DNA from: Ruminococcaceae bacterium UBA7067
GTDB taxonomy: Bacteria > Bacillota > Clostridia > Oscillospirales > Acutalibacteraceae
Assembly (NCBI GenBank): GCA_002493755.1
Contig: DKZT01000010.1
Location: 1 to 14,308, forward strand
DNA length: 14,308 nt
Direction: 5' to 3'
The position numbers were made by a program, and so were the translations under genes. Each line of letters opens with the position of its first letter. Within the stretch, counting starts at the first letter, position 1. Positions 1-8,515 of the stretch are shown here, in pieces. Below the pieces are notes generated by a model. The model was not told the DNA's origin. It saw only the letters and a list, made by a program, of their open reading frames with translations, and did no database searches.

Positions 1-7
1 AATTACG

Positions 8-27
8 TACATAATTACAATTATGTA
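8..27. repeat. Near-perfect palindrome upstream of the dockerin gene
   Basis: The arms TACATAATT (8-16) and AATTATGTA (19-27) are exact reverse complements separated by 2 bp. The site lies about 70 bp upstream of the first start codon in an AT-rich, gene-free leader (1-95). It could be a dimeric regulator's operator, but AT-rich palindromes also arise by chance. A TTGACA -35-like hexamer is at 59-64, but I see no good -10 box at the right distance before the start codon, so I do not call a promoter. Confidence 0.35.
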
Positions 28-95
28 ATGTTTGCATATTGATTTTATAAAGATAATCTTGACATTTTACAGGAAATTAGTAATGGGGGATAAAA

Positions 96-2063
96 ATGAG
101 AGGAAAGAAAAAAAGAACAGTAAAATCCGCGCTGTGCTGTACTCTTGCAGGGCTTATAGCCGTATCGTCAATAGCGGTTGGTTCAGCGCTTGATGGGGCG
201 GAAGAAAACAAGATTGAAATTCAGACACAACCTGTATCTGAAACCGAAGCAAGCACAGATGCCGAAGAAGAAACAAAAGCCGAAACAGAAACCGAGCCTG
301 TCGCTGAGCTTATTCTCGGCGATGTGACCTTTGATAAAAAGGTAAATCTGCTCGACAGTATAGCAATACAGAAATTTTCACTGTCACAGATGGATTTTTC
401 TGATACGCAGATTCTATGCGGTGATGTTGACAAAAACCTTAAGGTTAATCTTATGGACAGCATAATGGTTCAGAAATTCTCTCTTAATCAGCTTGATGAA
501 AGCAGTGAAATAGGCAAACCGATAAACCCGGTTCAGCCGACAGAACCAACTGAGCCACCGACTCAACCAACCGAGCCACCCACACAACCGACAGACCCAC
601 CAACCCAACCAACCGAGCCGCCGACTCAGCCAACCGAGCCGCCAACACAGCCGACTGAACCCGATACTGTTGAGCTTAACAAAACTTCCTTGACCATAGG
701 TGTTGGCGAAAAGTACACCTTGGAAAAGAGCTCACCGACAGGCTCCGACCTGTCGGATGCGGTGTATAAAAGCAACAACCCGGACGCTGTCAAAGTAGAT
801 GCGTCAACCGGTGAGGTTACAGGCTTAAAGGTTGGAGCAGCTACAATCACTGTAACCACTCACAACGGAGCAACAGCTTCCTGCACCGTTGCGGTCAAGA
901 AAGCTCCTACAACAATGAGCCTTAATAAAACCTCAATCACGCTTGGAGTAGGAGAAACATATGATCTTAACAGTTCGCTCGGCAAAGGCGAGGGAGCGTA
1001 CAGCATCATATATTCAAGCGACAATTCAACAGCGGCAAGCGTAAAGGCTGCAGGAGGACTTGTTACGGCAGAAAAGCCGGGAACAGCCGTAATAACAGCA
1101 ACAGCATATAACGGAGTAAAGGCAGCCTGCACGGTAACCGTAAAGGCGGCGCCGACAGCGGTTTATCTCAACAAGACCTGTATTGCAGTACCGGTAGGCG
1201 GAACTTTTGATTTGAACAGCAGCTTCAAAAACGGCGAGGGTGCTTACTATGTTACATACTCTGTCAAGGATTCGGGTATAGCAACAGTCAAGGCGGCAGG
1301 CGGACTTGTCACAGGAGTAAAGCCCGGAGTTACAACAGTAACCGCAACAGCCTACAACGGCGTAAAGGTTGAATGTACCATAGCAGTAGCAACAAAGATG
1401 AATGTGTCATCGGTTGCAGCTTCGGTAATTGTAAGCGAGCCGAAATGGGCAAGCAAAACTCTCAAAAGCTTCAGCAGCGGCGCAAAGCTCAACCAGATTT
1501 CAAAAAGAGGCAACTGGTATATGGTTGAGTACAGCGGTGTAGTCGGCTATGTTTATAACAGAACCTTCAACAATCAGTCGAATTACCTTACAATCAGCGA
1601 ATCAACTCTGCCGGTTGTAGCGGATGATTTGATATTCATTTACGGAAAATCGCTTGAAAAGCTTTACAACTATGTTTCTAACAATATAATTTATTCTTCA
1701 ATGAACTGCGGTACAAGTGTTGAGAGTATGAGCGTATATGCGCTGAAATACAGAAGAGGCTCGTGCTACTATAAATCCTCGCTTTATTATTATCTGATAA
1801 CAAGAGCAGGCTTTGAGGCTCAACGCGTCACTGACGGTAATATCTACGGCAGAGGATACAGTCCGCATAACTGGGTTATTGCAAAAACAGAGTATGGCTG
1901 GCGTCATATTGACCCAACTGGTGTAAAAGAGATGGGTATTCGTTCATATCTCGGTAAAACAAACTCAAGATACAGAGGACTTGACAGTGATATGGAGAAA
2001 TACCTAACGTGGGGCAAAAAGGTTGGCACTGACAAGCATTATCCTTATCAGGTTTGTAAATAA
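96..2063 (+). CDS. Secreted dockerin, Ig-like, SH3b and transglutaminase-like protein
   Basis: 655 aa. A basic N-terminus plus hydrophobic stretch (residues 1-31) looks like a signal peptide. Residues 73-130 are a type I dockerin with two Ca-binding duplicated segments starting GDVTFDKKVNLLDS (75) and GDVDKNLKVNLMDS (109). A Pro/Thr linker (about 148-189) follows, then three Big_2-type Ig-like domains (about 192-268, 273-350, 354-431), a bacterial SH3-like stretch (about 435-492) and a C-terminal transglutaminase-like domain. The likely catalytic triad is Cys557 (RRGSC), His591 (PHNW) and Asp606 (HIDPTG). By family knowledge the dockerin binds a cohesin, attaching the protein to a cellulosome-like scaffold or the cell surface. 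The catalytic domain may be a cysteine peptidase or cross-linker; its substrate is unknown. The start follows a GGGGG ribosome binding site at 85-89. The MBOAT gene begins 37 bp downstream, so co-transcription is plausible. Confidence 0.9.
   Translation: MRGKKKRTVKSALCCTLAGLIAVSSIAVGSALDGAEENKIEIQTQPVSETEASTDAEEETKAETETEPVAELILGDVTFDKKVNLLDSIAIQKFSLSQMDFSDTQILCGDVDKNLKVNLMDSIMVQKFSLNQLDESSEIGKPINPVQPTEPTEPPTQPTEPPTQPTDPPTQPTEPPTQPTEPPTQPTEPDTVELNKTSLTIGVGEKYTLEKSSPTGSDLSDAVYKSNNPDAVKVDASTGEVTGLKVGAATITVTTHNGATASCTVAVKKAPTTMSLNKTSITLGVGETYDLNSSLGKGEGAYSIIYSSDNSTAASVKAAGGLVTAEKPGTAVITATAYNGVKAACTVTVKAAPTAVYLNKTCIAVPVGGTFDLNSSFKNGEGAYYVTYSVKDSGIATVKAAGGLVTGVKPGVTTVTATAYNGVKVECTIAVATKMNVSSVAASVIVSEPKWASKTLKSFSSGAKLNQISKRGNWYMVEYSGVVGYVYNRTFNNQSNYLTISESTLPVVADDLIFIYGKSLEKLYNYVSNNIIYSSMNCGTSVESMSVYALKYRRGSCYYKSSLYYYLITRAGFEAQRVTDGNIYGRGYSPHNWVIAKTEYGWRHIDPTGVKEMGIRSYLGKTNSRYRGLDSDMEKYLTWGKKVGTDKHYPYQVCK
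537..662 (+). repeat. Pro/Thr-rich linker repeat (PTEPPTQ units)
   Basis: A short in-frame tandem repeat encodes units of the form PTQPTEPPTQPTE, between the dockerin and the first Ig-like domain. It is a flexible, probably glycosylated linker of the type common in cellulosomal proteins. Such DNA repeats often vary in copy number between strains. Confidence 0.8.
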
Positions 2064-2100
2064 ATGTGTGACAATAAATCTAATATATTGAGGAAATAAA

Positions 2101-3519
2101 ATGGTATTCAGTTCAACTGTATTTGTATTTTTGTTTTTTCCGCTGACATATATAATTTACCTCGTTTCACGCAACAATAAGCTGAGAAATGTTATCCTCA
2201 CCGTTACAAGCCTTTTCTTCTATGCTTACGGCGAGCCGTTTGCTGTTTTGCTTATGCTTTGCTCAATCGTGATAAACTATGCCTGCGGACTGATGATGAA
2301 CAATCAAAGGCTGAAGAAGCCTGTTCTGATTATTGCAATTATAATCAATCTTTCACTTCTGGTAGTATTTAAGTATCTTGGATTTCTGGCACAGCTATTT
2401 AATTCAGTAACAGGCTTATCCGTTCCCGTACCTGATATATCTTTGCCTATCGGTATATCATTCTTTACTTTTCAGGCAATGTCATATGTTATTGACGCTT
2501 ATAAGAATCCGAAGCTTATTGAAAAGAACATACTGCATATTTGCCTTTATATTTCTTTCTTTCCGCAGCTTATCGCAGGTCCGATTATCAAGTTTTCCGA
2601 TGTTGCCGCGCAGATTCGCTGTCGCACACATTCTATTGATAAGACTGTGTACGGAATTAAAAGATTTATTTACGGACTTTCAAAAAAGCTCATTATCTCA
2701 AACGCCGTTGCTCTTATAGCTGATAATGTGTTTGCGCTTGAAGCTTCATCAATGACTCTCCCTGCGGCTTGGATAGGTGCGATATGCTATGCGCTTCAGA
2801 TCTTTTTCGATTTCAGCGGATACAGTGATATGGCTATCGGTCTTGGCAAGATGTTCGGGTTTGATTTCAAAGAAAACTTCAACTATCCGTTCTCAGCCTG
2901 CGGTATGACCGATTTCTGGCGCAGATGGAATATTTCCGTTTCAACGTGGTTTAAGGAATATGTTTATATTCCTCTCGGCGGCAACAGAAAGGGCAAGGTA
3001 AGAACCAGTATAAATAAGTGTATAGTTTTCTTCCTTACAGGCTTATGGCACGGCGCAAATCTGACCTTTGTCGCTTGGGGACTTATTCACGGCTTTTTCC
3101 TGCTTATGGAGAACTTCGGTATAATACCGGCTTCAAAAGCCAAGGGCATTGTATCCAAAACGCTTATACATATTTACACGCTTCTTGTTACCGTTCTTAC
3201 CTTTGTAATCTTCAGGGCGGACACGATTTCTCAGGGCTTGTTTGTTATTAAAAATATGTTCGTCGGAACAATGGCTTCAAATGCCGATGTATCTATGAAT
3301 GTGTTCGGAGCATTAACCCCATACGTGATTCTAATAATTGCGGTCGGTGCGGTTATCTCTACCCCTGTCGTAAAGAAAATCGGTCAGAATATGAGATCGA
3401 GAAATATGACTGCGGCTGTTGATGCTGTGTCGTGTGTTGGTACACTTTTGTTACTCGGCTTATGTGTTTTGAGCCTTGCAACAGCGGCTTACAACCCGTT
3501 TATTTATTTCAGATTCTGA
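2101..3519 (+). CDS. MBOAT-family membrane O-acyltransferase (AlgI-like)
   Basis: 472 aa, polytopic, with about ten hydrophobic segments. Recognisable AlgI/DltB-family landmarks are PIGISFFTFQAMSYVID, FFPQLIAGPI, DFSGYSDMAIGLGKMFGF, FWRRWNISVSTWFKEYVYIP and LTGLWHGANLTF. The family moves acyl (usually acetyl) groups across the membrane to a periplasmic or surface partner that modifies a polysaccharide. His317 in LWHGA is the expected catalytic histidine. The other conserved family histidine (WRRWHIS in AlgI) is Asn277 here, which is unusual. A GAGGAAA ribosome binding site precedes the ATG. The next gene, an AlgX/AlgJ-like protein, starts 13 bp downstream, which is the classic MBOAT/SGNH partner arrangement. 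The acceptor polysaccharide cannot be told from the sequence. Confidence 0.93.
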   Translation: MVFSSTVFVFLFFPLTYIIYLVSRNNKLRNVILTVTSLFFYAYGEPFAVLLMLCSIVINYACGLMMNNQRLKKPVLIIAIIINLSLLVVFKYLGFLAQLFNSVTGLSVPVPDISLPIGISFFTFQAMSYVIDAYKNPKLIEKNILHICLYISFFPQLIAGPIIKFSDVAAQIRCRTHSIDKTVYGIKRFIYGLSKKLIISNAVALIADNVFALEASSMTLPAAWIGAICYALQIFFDFSGYSDMAIGLGKMFGFDFKENFNYPFSACGMTDFWRRWNISVSTWFKEYVYIPLGGNRKGKVRTSINKCIVFFLTGLWHGANLTFVAWGLIHGFFLLMENFGIIPASKAKGIVSKTLIHIYTLLVTVLTFVIFRADTISQGLFVIKNMFVGTMASNADVSMNVFGALTPYVILIIAVGAVISTPVVKKIGQNMRSRNMTAAVDAVSCVGTLLLLGLCVLSLATAAYNPFIYFRF

Positions 3520-3532
3520 GGGAGGTTAAGAC

Positions 3533-4999
3533 GTGAATAAAAATAAAGCGTTAAAAACAGCATATATCGCTGCTTTCCTTTGCGTGTGTATGACTCCCTT
3601 ATGCTTGTGGCCGTTCTTCAAAAACGAGGAGCCTATCGGAAAAACCGAGCTTGCTCCTCCTCCGTCCGTAACAGATGAAAGCGGTAATATCAACGCCGAT
3701 TTCTTTTCGGATTTTGACGATTATTTTACCGAGCATTTAACTTTTCGTTCACAGCTTGTAACGGCTGATAATTTTCTTAAATCTCAGCTGTTTGATGCTG
3801 ATGCAGGCAATGTTGTGACAGGCAGTGACGGCTACATTTTTTCAAAGGAAACATTGAATGATTATGTCGGGAAAACATTTTCAAACAGAAAAATAAAGAA
3901 CATCGCCCGAACGGTTAAGCTTATGCAGGATAAGGCGGTTTCAACAGGAAACAATTTTGTGTTTACGGTTGCGCCGAATAAAAATACTGTTTATCCCGAA
4001 TATATGCCTACACGCTATACAAAGGGTGAAGCAAGCAATTTATCCCTGCTGACAAATGAACTTGATAAGCTGGGCGTTAATTATACAGATCTTAAAGCTG
4101 TTCTGCAGTCGCAGGATAAGCAGCTTTATCTTAAAAGAGATACTCACTGGAATAATCTGGGAGCGTTGTATGGTTTTAATGCAATTATGGAGTCGCTCGG
4201 CAAGGACAGCAAGGATTATAACGGTCTTGAATACACATATGAAAAGCGCTGGCGAGGTGACCTCGATAAAATGCTTTATCCGTCCGGCGGTATTTTAGAC
4301 AACCAGTATTATTTCAATCATAACTACGATAATCTGAGTATTCTGATGCCAAGGCTTGAGGGTGATAACTGCTCGGCAATGGAAGAGCTTATGGGTGACA
4401 GCGAAAAAAAGGATTCCCTGATAAAAACCCGTAATCTAAAGGCACAGGGCAACCTGCTGATGGTCAGGGATTCCTTTGGCAGAGCGATGCTGCCGTTTTT
4501 GGTTGACAATTACAGGACAACAACTATTACACGCTCACAGCCGTTTTCGATGACCTCGCTTGTGCCACAAAGCAATACAGATGTTGTATACGAAATAGTT
4601 GAGCGTAATCTCGGGAATATCGTCAAGTCAGCTCCTGTTATGGAGGCAATGGAGTGTGATGCTCCGAAAGCCGATGTAATAGGAATAAGCGACAGGAATT
4701 TATTTAATGCCGATGTAACCGATTCGTACATAAAAATTTACGGGGTTCTTGACGAGAGATACTTCACGGATGACAGCAGGATTTTTGTTATTTTATCATC
4801 CGAAACCGAAAGCAAAAGCTATGAAGCGTTTCCTGTATGTGAAACCGAGCTGCTCGGTCTTGATGACGAATCCGATTACGGCTATTCAATGACAGTAAGC
4901 AGGAATTTGCCGAGCGGTACTTATAGCGTTTCTGCTGTGGTTACAAATGACAGCAATGGTAATAAAGGCACTGACGTGCTGGGAGAATTTACAATATAA
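3533..4999 (+). CDS. AlgX/AlgJ-like SGNH (DHHW family) O-acetyltransferase
   Basis: 488 aa starting at GTG, chosen because GGGAGG (3520-3525) sits 7 bp upstream. An N-terminal hydrophobic segment (about residues 8-29) is a signal anchor or signal peptide. The catalytic domain shows the DHHW-family signatures GSDGYIFSKE, VAPNKNTVYPEYMP, RDTHW with Asp203 and His205, and RDSFG with Ser314 as the expected nucleophile. These match the Ser-His-Asp set of AlgX/AlgJ. Beyond about residue 380 a beta-rich tail of roughly 100 residues follows, whose role I do not recognise; it may bind glycan. The protein would accept acetyl groups from the upstream MBOAT protein and place them on an exported polysaccharide. 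The lipoprotein gene starts 15 bp downstream in the same likely operon. Confidence 0.9.
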   Translation: MNKNKALKTAYIAAFLCVCMTPLCLWPFFKNEEPIGKTELAPPPSVTDESGNINADFFSDFDDYFTEHLTFRSQLVTADNFLKSQLFDADAGNVVTGSDGYIFSKETLNDYVGKTFSNRKIKNIARTVKLMQDKAVSTGNNFVFTVAPNKNTVYPEYMPTRYTKGEASNLSLLTNELDKLGVNYTDLKAVLQSQDKQLYLKRDTHWNNLGALYGFNAIMESLGKDSKDYNGLEYTYEKRWRGDLDKMLYPSGGILDNQYYFNHNYDNLSILMPRLEGDNCSAMEELMGDSEKKDSLIKTRNLKAQGNLLMVRDSFGRAMLPFLVDNYRTTTITRSQPFSMTSLVPQSNTDVVYEIVERNLGNIVKSAPVMEAMECDAPKADVIGISDRNLFNADVTDSYIKIYGVLDERYFTDDSRIFVILSSETESKSYEAFPVCETELLGLDDESDYGYSMTVSRNLPSGTYSVSAVVTNDSNGNKGTDVLGEFTI

Positions 5000-5014
5000 A
5001 GGAGTAATTTTTCA

Positions 5015-5866
5015 ATGAAGAAAGCAGTTATTTTATTTGCACTTTTACTTTCAGGAGCATTTGCACTGACCGCCTGCGGAGGTGACAACAATTCAAGTGA
5101 AACCCCATCGGGACAGGTCGAAATGGAAACAAAGAAAGCGACGGAAAAAGCAACAGAGAAGGCAACTCAAAAGCCTACCGAAAAGCCTACACAAAAAGCC
5201 ACCGAGAAACCCACAGAAAAGAAAAAGGATGACAAGAATTCCTCTTCGAGCTCATCGGGAAATTCAGACAATAATTCCGTTGAGGAGCAATACGAAATAA
5301 TTTATGAAGAGGTTTATGATTATCCGCAGGAGGAGCAGCCGCAGGAGATCGTTGAACCTCAGGCACCGCAGGAACAGCCGCAGCAGCCGCAAACTCCTCA
5401 GACTCCTCAGACCGGAAATAACCGTGATGACGGTCCTGTCCCGAGCAAGGACGGAACATTTGTAGAAACCGATATTGCGGTTAAGTACGGAAACGCAACT
5501 GTTGTTCTGGACGGAGCATTCAGCAGCATAAAATCAAAGCTCGGTTCGCCTGATTCAACGCAGGAAAACCCAAACTGCGGTCTGAGTGACAACGGAAAGG
5601 GTTATGTGTATGTATACGGCAATATGACGATTAATACTTACTTCAAAAATAATAAGGAGTATGTTGAAACTATTTTTGTTGAATCAAACGGCAACACACA
5701 AACCACAAAGAAAATCGGCGTTGGAAGCTCGGCTGCCGATGTCAAGAAAAAGTACGGCAATCCTGCCGCCGCAGATGATATGGTTATACAGTACAATGCG
5801 GGCGATAAGATTATGATGTTCTATATTGAAAACGGTAAAGTAACAGGAATGTTTATCGGAAGATAA
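5015..5866 (+). CDS. Surface lipoprotein with Lys/Thr-rich stalk
   Basis: 283 aa. The N-terminus is a lipoprotein signal peptide with lipobox LTAC, Cys21 being the lipidation site. Residues about 35-75 are a repetitive ATEKPTQK stalk, followed by a Ser-rich stretch and a Gln/Pro-rich stretch (to about 135). The C-terminal domain (about 150-283) seems to hold two related halves, one around IKSKLGSPDS and one around VKKKYGNPAA, each followed by beta strands. This resembles small BamE/SmpA-like modules, but I do not recognise a named family. AAAGGAG (4998-5004) is the ribosome binding site and overlaps the end of the upstream gene. It is the last gene before the terminator at 5873-5911. A role with the acetylation pair is inferred from position only. 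Confidence 0.85.
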   Translation: MKKAVILFALLLSGAFALTACGGDNNSSETPSGQVEMETKKATEKATEKATQKPTEKPTQKATEKPTEKKKDDKNSSSSSSGNSDNNSVEEQYEIIYEEVYDYPQEEQPQEIVEPQAPQEQPQQPQTPQTPQTGNNRDDGPVPSKDGTFVETDIAVKYGNATVVLDGAFSSIKSKLGSPDSTQENPNCGLSDNGKGYVYVYGNMTINTYFKNNKEYVETIFVESNGNTQTTKKIGVGSSAADVKKKYGNPAAADDMVIQYNAGDKIMMFYIENGKVTGMFIGR

Positions 5867-5872
5867 AATCAA

Positions 5873-5911
5873 GGCTGCAAAAAGCAATCTGCGCTTTTTG
5901 CAGCCTTTTTT
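5873..5911 (+). terminator. Intrinsic terminator after the lipoprotein gene
   Basis: A perfect 13-bp stem (GGCTGCAAAAAGC at 5873-5885 with its complement at 5893-5905) with a 7-nt loop is followed by TTTTTT (5906-5911). It ends the surface-gene operon and separates it from the CRISPR locus. Confidence 0.93.
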
Positions 5912-5985
5912 AAAATTAATTTCAAGATAATTGTGCAATACTGATAAATAAATATATAAATAGTTGTCTAATTATACAAAATTAT

Positions 5986-6060
5986 ATTTTTAATGGAGAT
6001 ATTCACACAAGTTATGACGAATGTGGTAATATAAATAAATAGAGATTTTTAATGGGGGGG
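5986..6060 (+). promoter_or_regulatory. cas3 leader: candidate promoter, direct repeat and G-run ribosome binding site
   Basis: The 154-bp gap 5912-6065 is AT-rich and has no gene. A candidate extended -10 is TGGTAATAT (6024-6032), with TTCACA (6002-6007) 19 bp upstream of the hexamer as a weak -35. An 11-bp direct repeat ATTTTTAATGG occurs at 5986-5996 and 6045-6055. The second copy runs into seven Gs (6054-6060), which must act as the Shine-Dalgarno sequence 5 bp before the cas3 ATG. The promoter call is tentative. Confidence 0.4.
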
Positions 6061-6065
6061 TAATA

Positions 6066-8426
6066 ATGAAATATAAAGCACATATAAGAGAATCTGACAG
6101 AAAAGCTCAGACAGTGGAAGAACATTGCAAAGAGGTTGCGATTATTGCTGAACAGTATGTCAAAAAGCTTGGACTTAAATATCTGCCGAAGCTGCAGGCT
6201 TACCTTCACGATGCCGGAAAGCTTACTTCTGATTTTAACAGCTATATCAGTGGGGAAAGCGAATTTCGGCGGGGAGATATAGATCACTGTTTTGCCGGCG
6301 CTCGCTTCATCTGTGAGCTTGCTGACGGATATAACGATAAAGATATTTATCTTGTTTCAAGGTTTATCGCAAGAACAATTATATCTCATCACGGACTGCA
6401 CGATTGGGTGAACGAATGCGGAGAGGATTATTTCTCTTACCGTGTTTCTAAAGCTGATAGATACGATGAAATACGGCAGAATATCAATGATATTTTTGAT
6501 GAAAGCGAGCTACGGCATTTACTGGAAAAATCAGCCGATGAGTACAGCAAGGTCAGAAAGAAAATCAGAGCGATCAGTCCGATTCCTGAAATATTTGCCT
6601 TTTATCTCGGAATGTTTGAACGCTTTATGGAGTCTGTGCTGATTGACGCAGACCGAACAAATAGCGCTGATTTTATGTCGGATAGTAAAACCCAAAAGGA
6701 ATTTGACACTGCTGCTCTGTGGGATAATATGCACACTCGACTTGAGCATAAGCTTAAAGCCTTTGAGCATAAAACAGACCCTATTTCAGTTCAGCGCAGG
6801 AGCATTTCCGACAGATGTGCTGAGTTTGCGAAAAATGATGTCGGTGTATGCCGTCTTATTGTCCCGACAGGCGGAGGAAAGACCTTATCTTCTTTGCGCT
6901 TTGCGATTGATTACTGTAAAGCGAATAATATGGATAAAATCATCTATGTTGCGCCTTTTATGTCAATACTTGAGCAAAACGGTGATGAAATCCGTTCAAT
7001 AGCAGGAGATGAAAATTTTCTTGAGCATCACTCGAATATTATTAATGAAATTACTGCCAAAGAAGAGCTTTCAGAATATGAGCTGCGCACCGAAAAATGG
7101 GACAGTCCGGTAATTGTGACAACAATGGTTCAGTTTTTCAATTCTTTGTTTCTTGGTAAAACATCATCGGTACGCAGAATGCACAGGCTCAGCCGTGCAG
7201 TTATAATTATCGATGAGGTACAGTCTGTTCCGCTGAAATGCGTAAATCTCTTTAATCTTGCAGTTAATTTTCTTGCGAAAATATGCGGAAGTACAGTTGT
7301 GCTTTGCTCGGCAACTCAGCCTGTATTTGATAAGTTAAAATATCCGCTTCTTCTCGATACAAAGAGCAGTATGACGGGTGACTATTCGCAGGACTTTGAA
7401 CGTTTCAGAAGAACACGGCTTGTTTCCGCAATTACAAAATCAGGTTATACATATGATGAATCTGCGCATTTCTGTTATGATAAATATCTGGAAAGCGGAA
7501 GCTTACTTGTTGTTGTCAATACGAAGAAATCAGCAGCTGCGCTATATGAACTGATAAAGTCAAAGAATGAAACGGCAGCAGAATCGGATAAAGCAGTAAT
7601 TATACATCTCAGCACTAATATGTGTCCTCAGCACCGCAGGGAAATTATCGCTTCAATCCGAAATATGCGTAAAGAGAAGCGGAGGGTTGTTTGCGTAACA
7701 ACACAGCTTATTGAGGCAGGGGTTGATATATCCTTCGATTGTGTTGTGCGTTCACTTGTCGGAATGGACAATGCTGCTCAGGCTGCTGGAAGATGCAACA
7801 GAAATGGTGAAAATGCTTCAATCTGTCCTGTTTATATTATAAATATCAGGGAAGAAAACCTGAGTAAGATGACTGAGCTGAAATCAGCGCAGTCTGTTTC
7901 AAGATTAATTCTTGACAACGGTAAATTTACTGACTTGCTGTCTGTTGATACAATGACGGCGTATTACAGCAAATTTTATAATGAGCAAAAAGAAAACCTT
8001 TCTTACAATATCGATAATTCGGGTAAAAACGAAACGCTGATTAATCTATTGTCATTAAATAAAAACAGGTACAATTTAAAAAGAAAACCTGAAATACGTT
8101 TTTGCGCTCAGGCTTTTCAAACTGCCGGGAGTGTTTTCAAAATAATCGATGAAAATACAGAGGATATAATTGTGCCGTATAACTCAGAGGCAGATGAACT
8201 GATACTAAAGCTTAATTCTGATATTACGCCCCGTGAAACGGCAGAGCTTCTGAGAACTGCACAGAAATACACCGTTGGAGTTTATCCCAACCTTAAGCAA
8301 GCGCTTGATGAAGCCGGCGCTCTTATAAAGCTGAAATGCGGAGCGATTGCACTTAATGATGGGTTTTATGATGCTTCGACAGGAGTGTCTGTGAAAAGAG
8401 GAGAACAGCCTGCGTTAATTTTTTAA
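6066..8426 (+). CDS. cas3: CRISPR-associated helicase-nuclease Cas3 (type I-C)
   Basis: 786 aa, usual length for a fused HD nuclease/helicase Cas3. The N-terminal HD nuclease motifs are all present: His20, His48-Asp49 (LHDAGK), His74 and His108-His109. The SF2 helicase follows: Walker A VPTGGGKT (266-273), DEVQ box (383-386), motif III CSATQP (from 414), motif V TTQLIEAGVDIS, and motif VI QAAGRCNRNGE (from 572). By family knowledge Cas3 is recruited by Cascade after a full R-loop forms, then nicks and unwinds target DNA with 3'-5' polarity. It is transcribed apart from cas5-cas2, with a 219-bp gap downstream. Its stop codon overlaps the U-tract of the minus-strand terminator of the predicted regulatory RNA. 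No frameshift or missing catalytic residue is visible, so interference should be active. Confidence 0.98.
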   Translation: MKYKAHIRESDRKAQTVEEHCKEVAIIAEQYVKKLGLKYLPKLQAYLHDAGKLTSDFNSYISGESEFRRGDIDHCFAGARFICELADGYNDKDIYLVSRFIARTIISHHGLHDWVNECGEDYFSYRVSKADRYDEIRQNINDIFDESELRHLLEKSADEYSKVRKKIRAISPIPEIFAFYLGMFERFMESVLIDADRTNSADFMSDSKTQKEFDTAALWDNMHTRLEHKLKAFEHKTDPISVQRRSISDRCAEFAKNDVGVCRLIVPTGGGKTLSSLRFAIDYCKANNMDKIIYVAPFMSILEQNGDEIRSIAGDENFLEHHSNIINEITAKEELSEYELRTEKWDSPVIVTTMVQFFNSLFLGKTSSVRRMHRLSRAVIIIDEVQSVPLKCVNLFNLAVNFLAKICGSTVVLCSATQPVFDKLKYPLLLDTKSSMTGDYSQDFERFRRTRLVSAITKSGYTYDESAHFCYDKYLESGSLLVVVNTKKSAAALYELIKSKNETAAESDKAVIIHLSTNMCPQHRREIIASIRNMRKEKRRVVCVTTQLIEAGVDISFDCVVRSLVGMDNAAQAAGRCNRNGENASICPVYIINIREENLSKMTELKSAQSVSRLILDNGKFTDLLSVDTMTAYYSKFYNEQKENLSYNIDNSGKNETLINLLSLNKNRYNLKRKPEIRFCAQAFQTAGSVFKIIDENTEDIIVPYNSEADELILKLNSDITPRETAELLRTAQKYTVGVYPNLKQALDEAGALIKLKCGAIALNDGFYDASTGVSVKRGEQPALIF

Positions 8427-8459
8427 AAAAATCACCGCATAGAGCAAGCTATGCGGTGA
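8425..8459 (-). terminator. Minus-strand intrinsic terminator of the crRNA-like RNA
   Basis: An 11-bp perfect stem (TCACCGCATAG at 8432-8442 with CTATGCGGTGA at 8449-8459) and a 6-nt loop. On the minus strand it is followed by seven Ts (8431-8425); on the plus strand it is followed by GCCGG, with no T-run. It therefore terminates leftward transcription and not cas3. The only thing upstream of it on that strand is the solo CRISPR-like repeat. Confidence 0.88.
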
Positions 8460-8485
8460 GCCGGATTAATAATATCCTCTTACTA

Positions 8486-8515
8486 ATTTCAATCCACGCT
8501 CAATAATTGAGCGAC
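8486..8515 (-). CRISPR. Solo, diverged type I-C CRISPR repeat
   Basis: On the minus strand the 30-nt element reads GTC, an inverted repeat GCTCAAT-T-ATTGAGC, then GTGGATTGAAAT. The start GTCGCTC also begins the array repeat at 14288. The tail GTGGATTGAAAT is not visible in this window's array repeat, which is cut off, but it is the known type I-C repeat tail. The upper stem is AT-rich where the array repeat has GCTCTCC/GGAGAGC, and the element is about 3 nt shorter than usual. No second repeat is near, so it is not an array. Its last bases, AAT, are not a TTC PAM, so the locus should not target itself. Confidence 0.88.

Noticed and set aside
5986..6010. Second target of the regulatory spacer upstream of cas3 (shared GATATT core near 5998-6003).
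   Set aside because: Aligned on that core, the PAM-proximal seed positions 2-4 and 8-9 fail, so Cascade binding is not expected.
8432..8459. Hairpin as a plus-strand terminator for cas3.
   Set aside because: No T-run follows on the plus strand; the T-tract is on the opposite side, so it serves leftward transcription.
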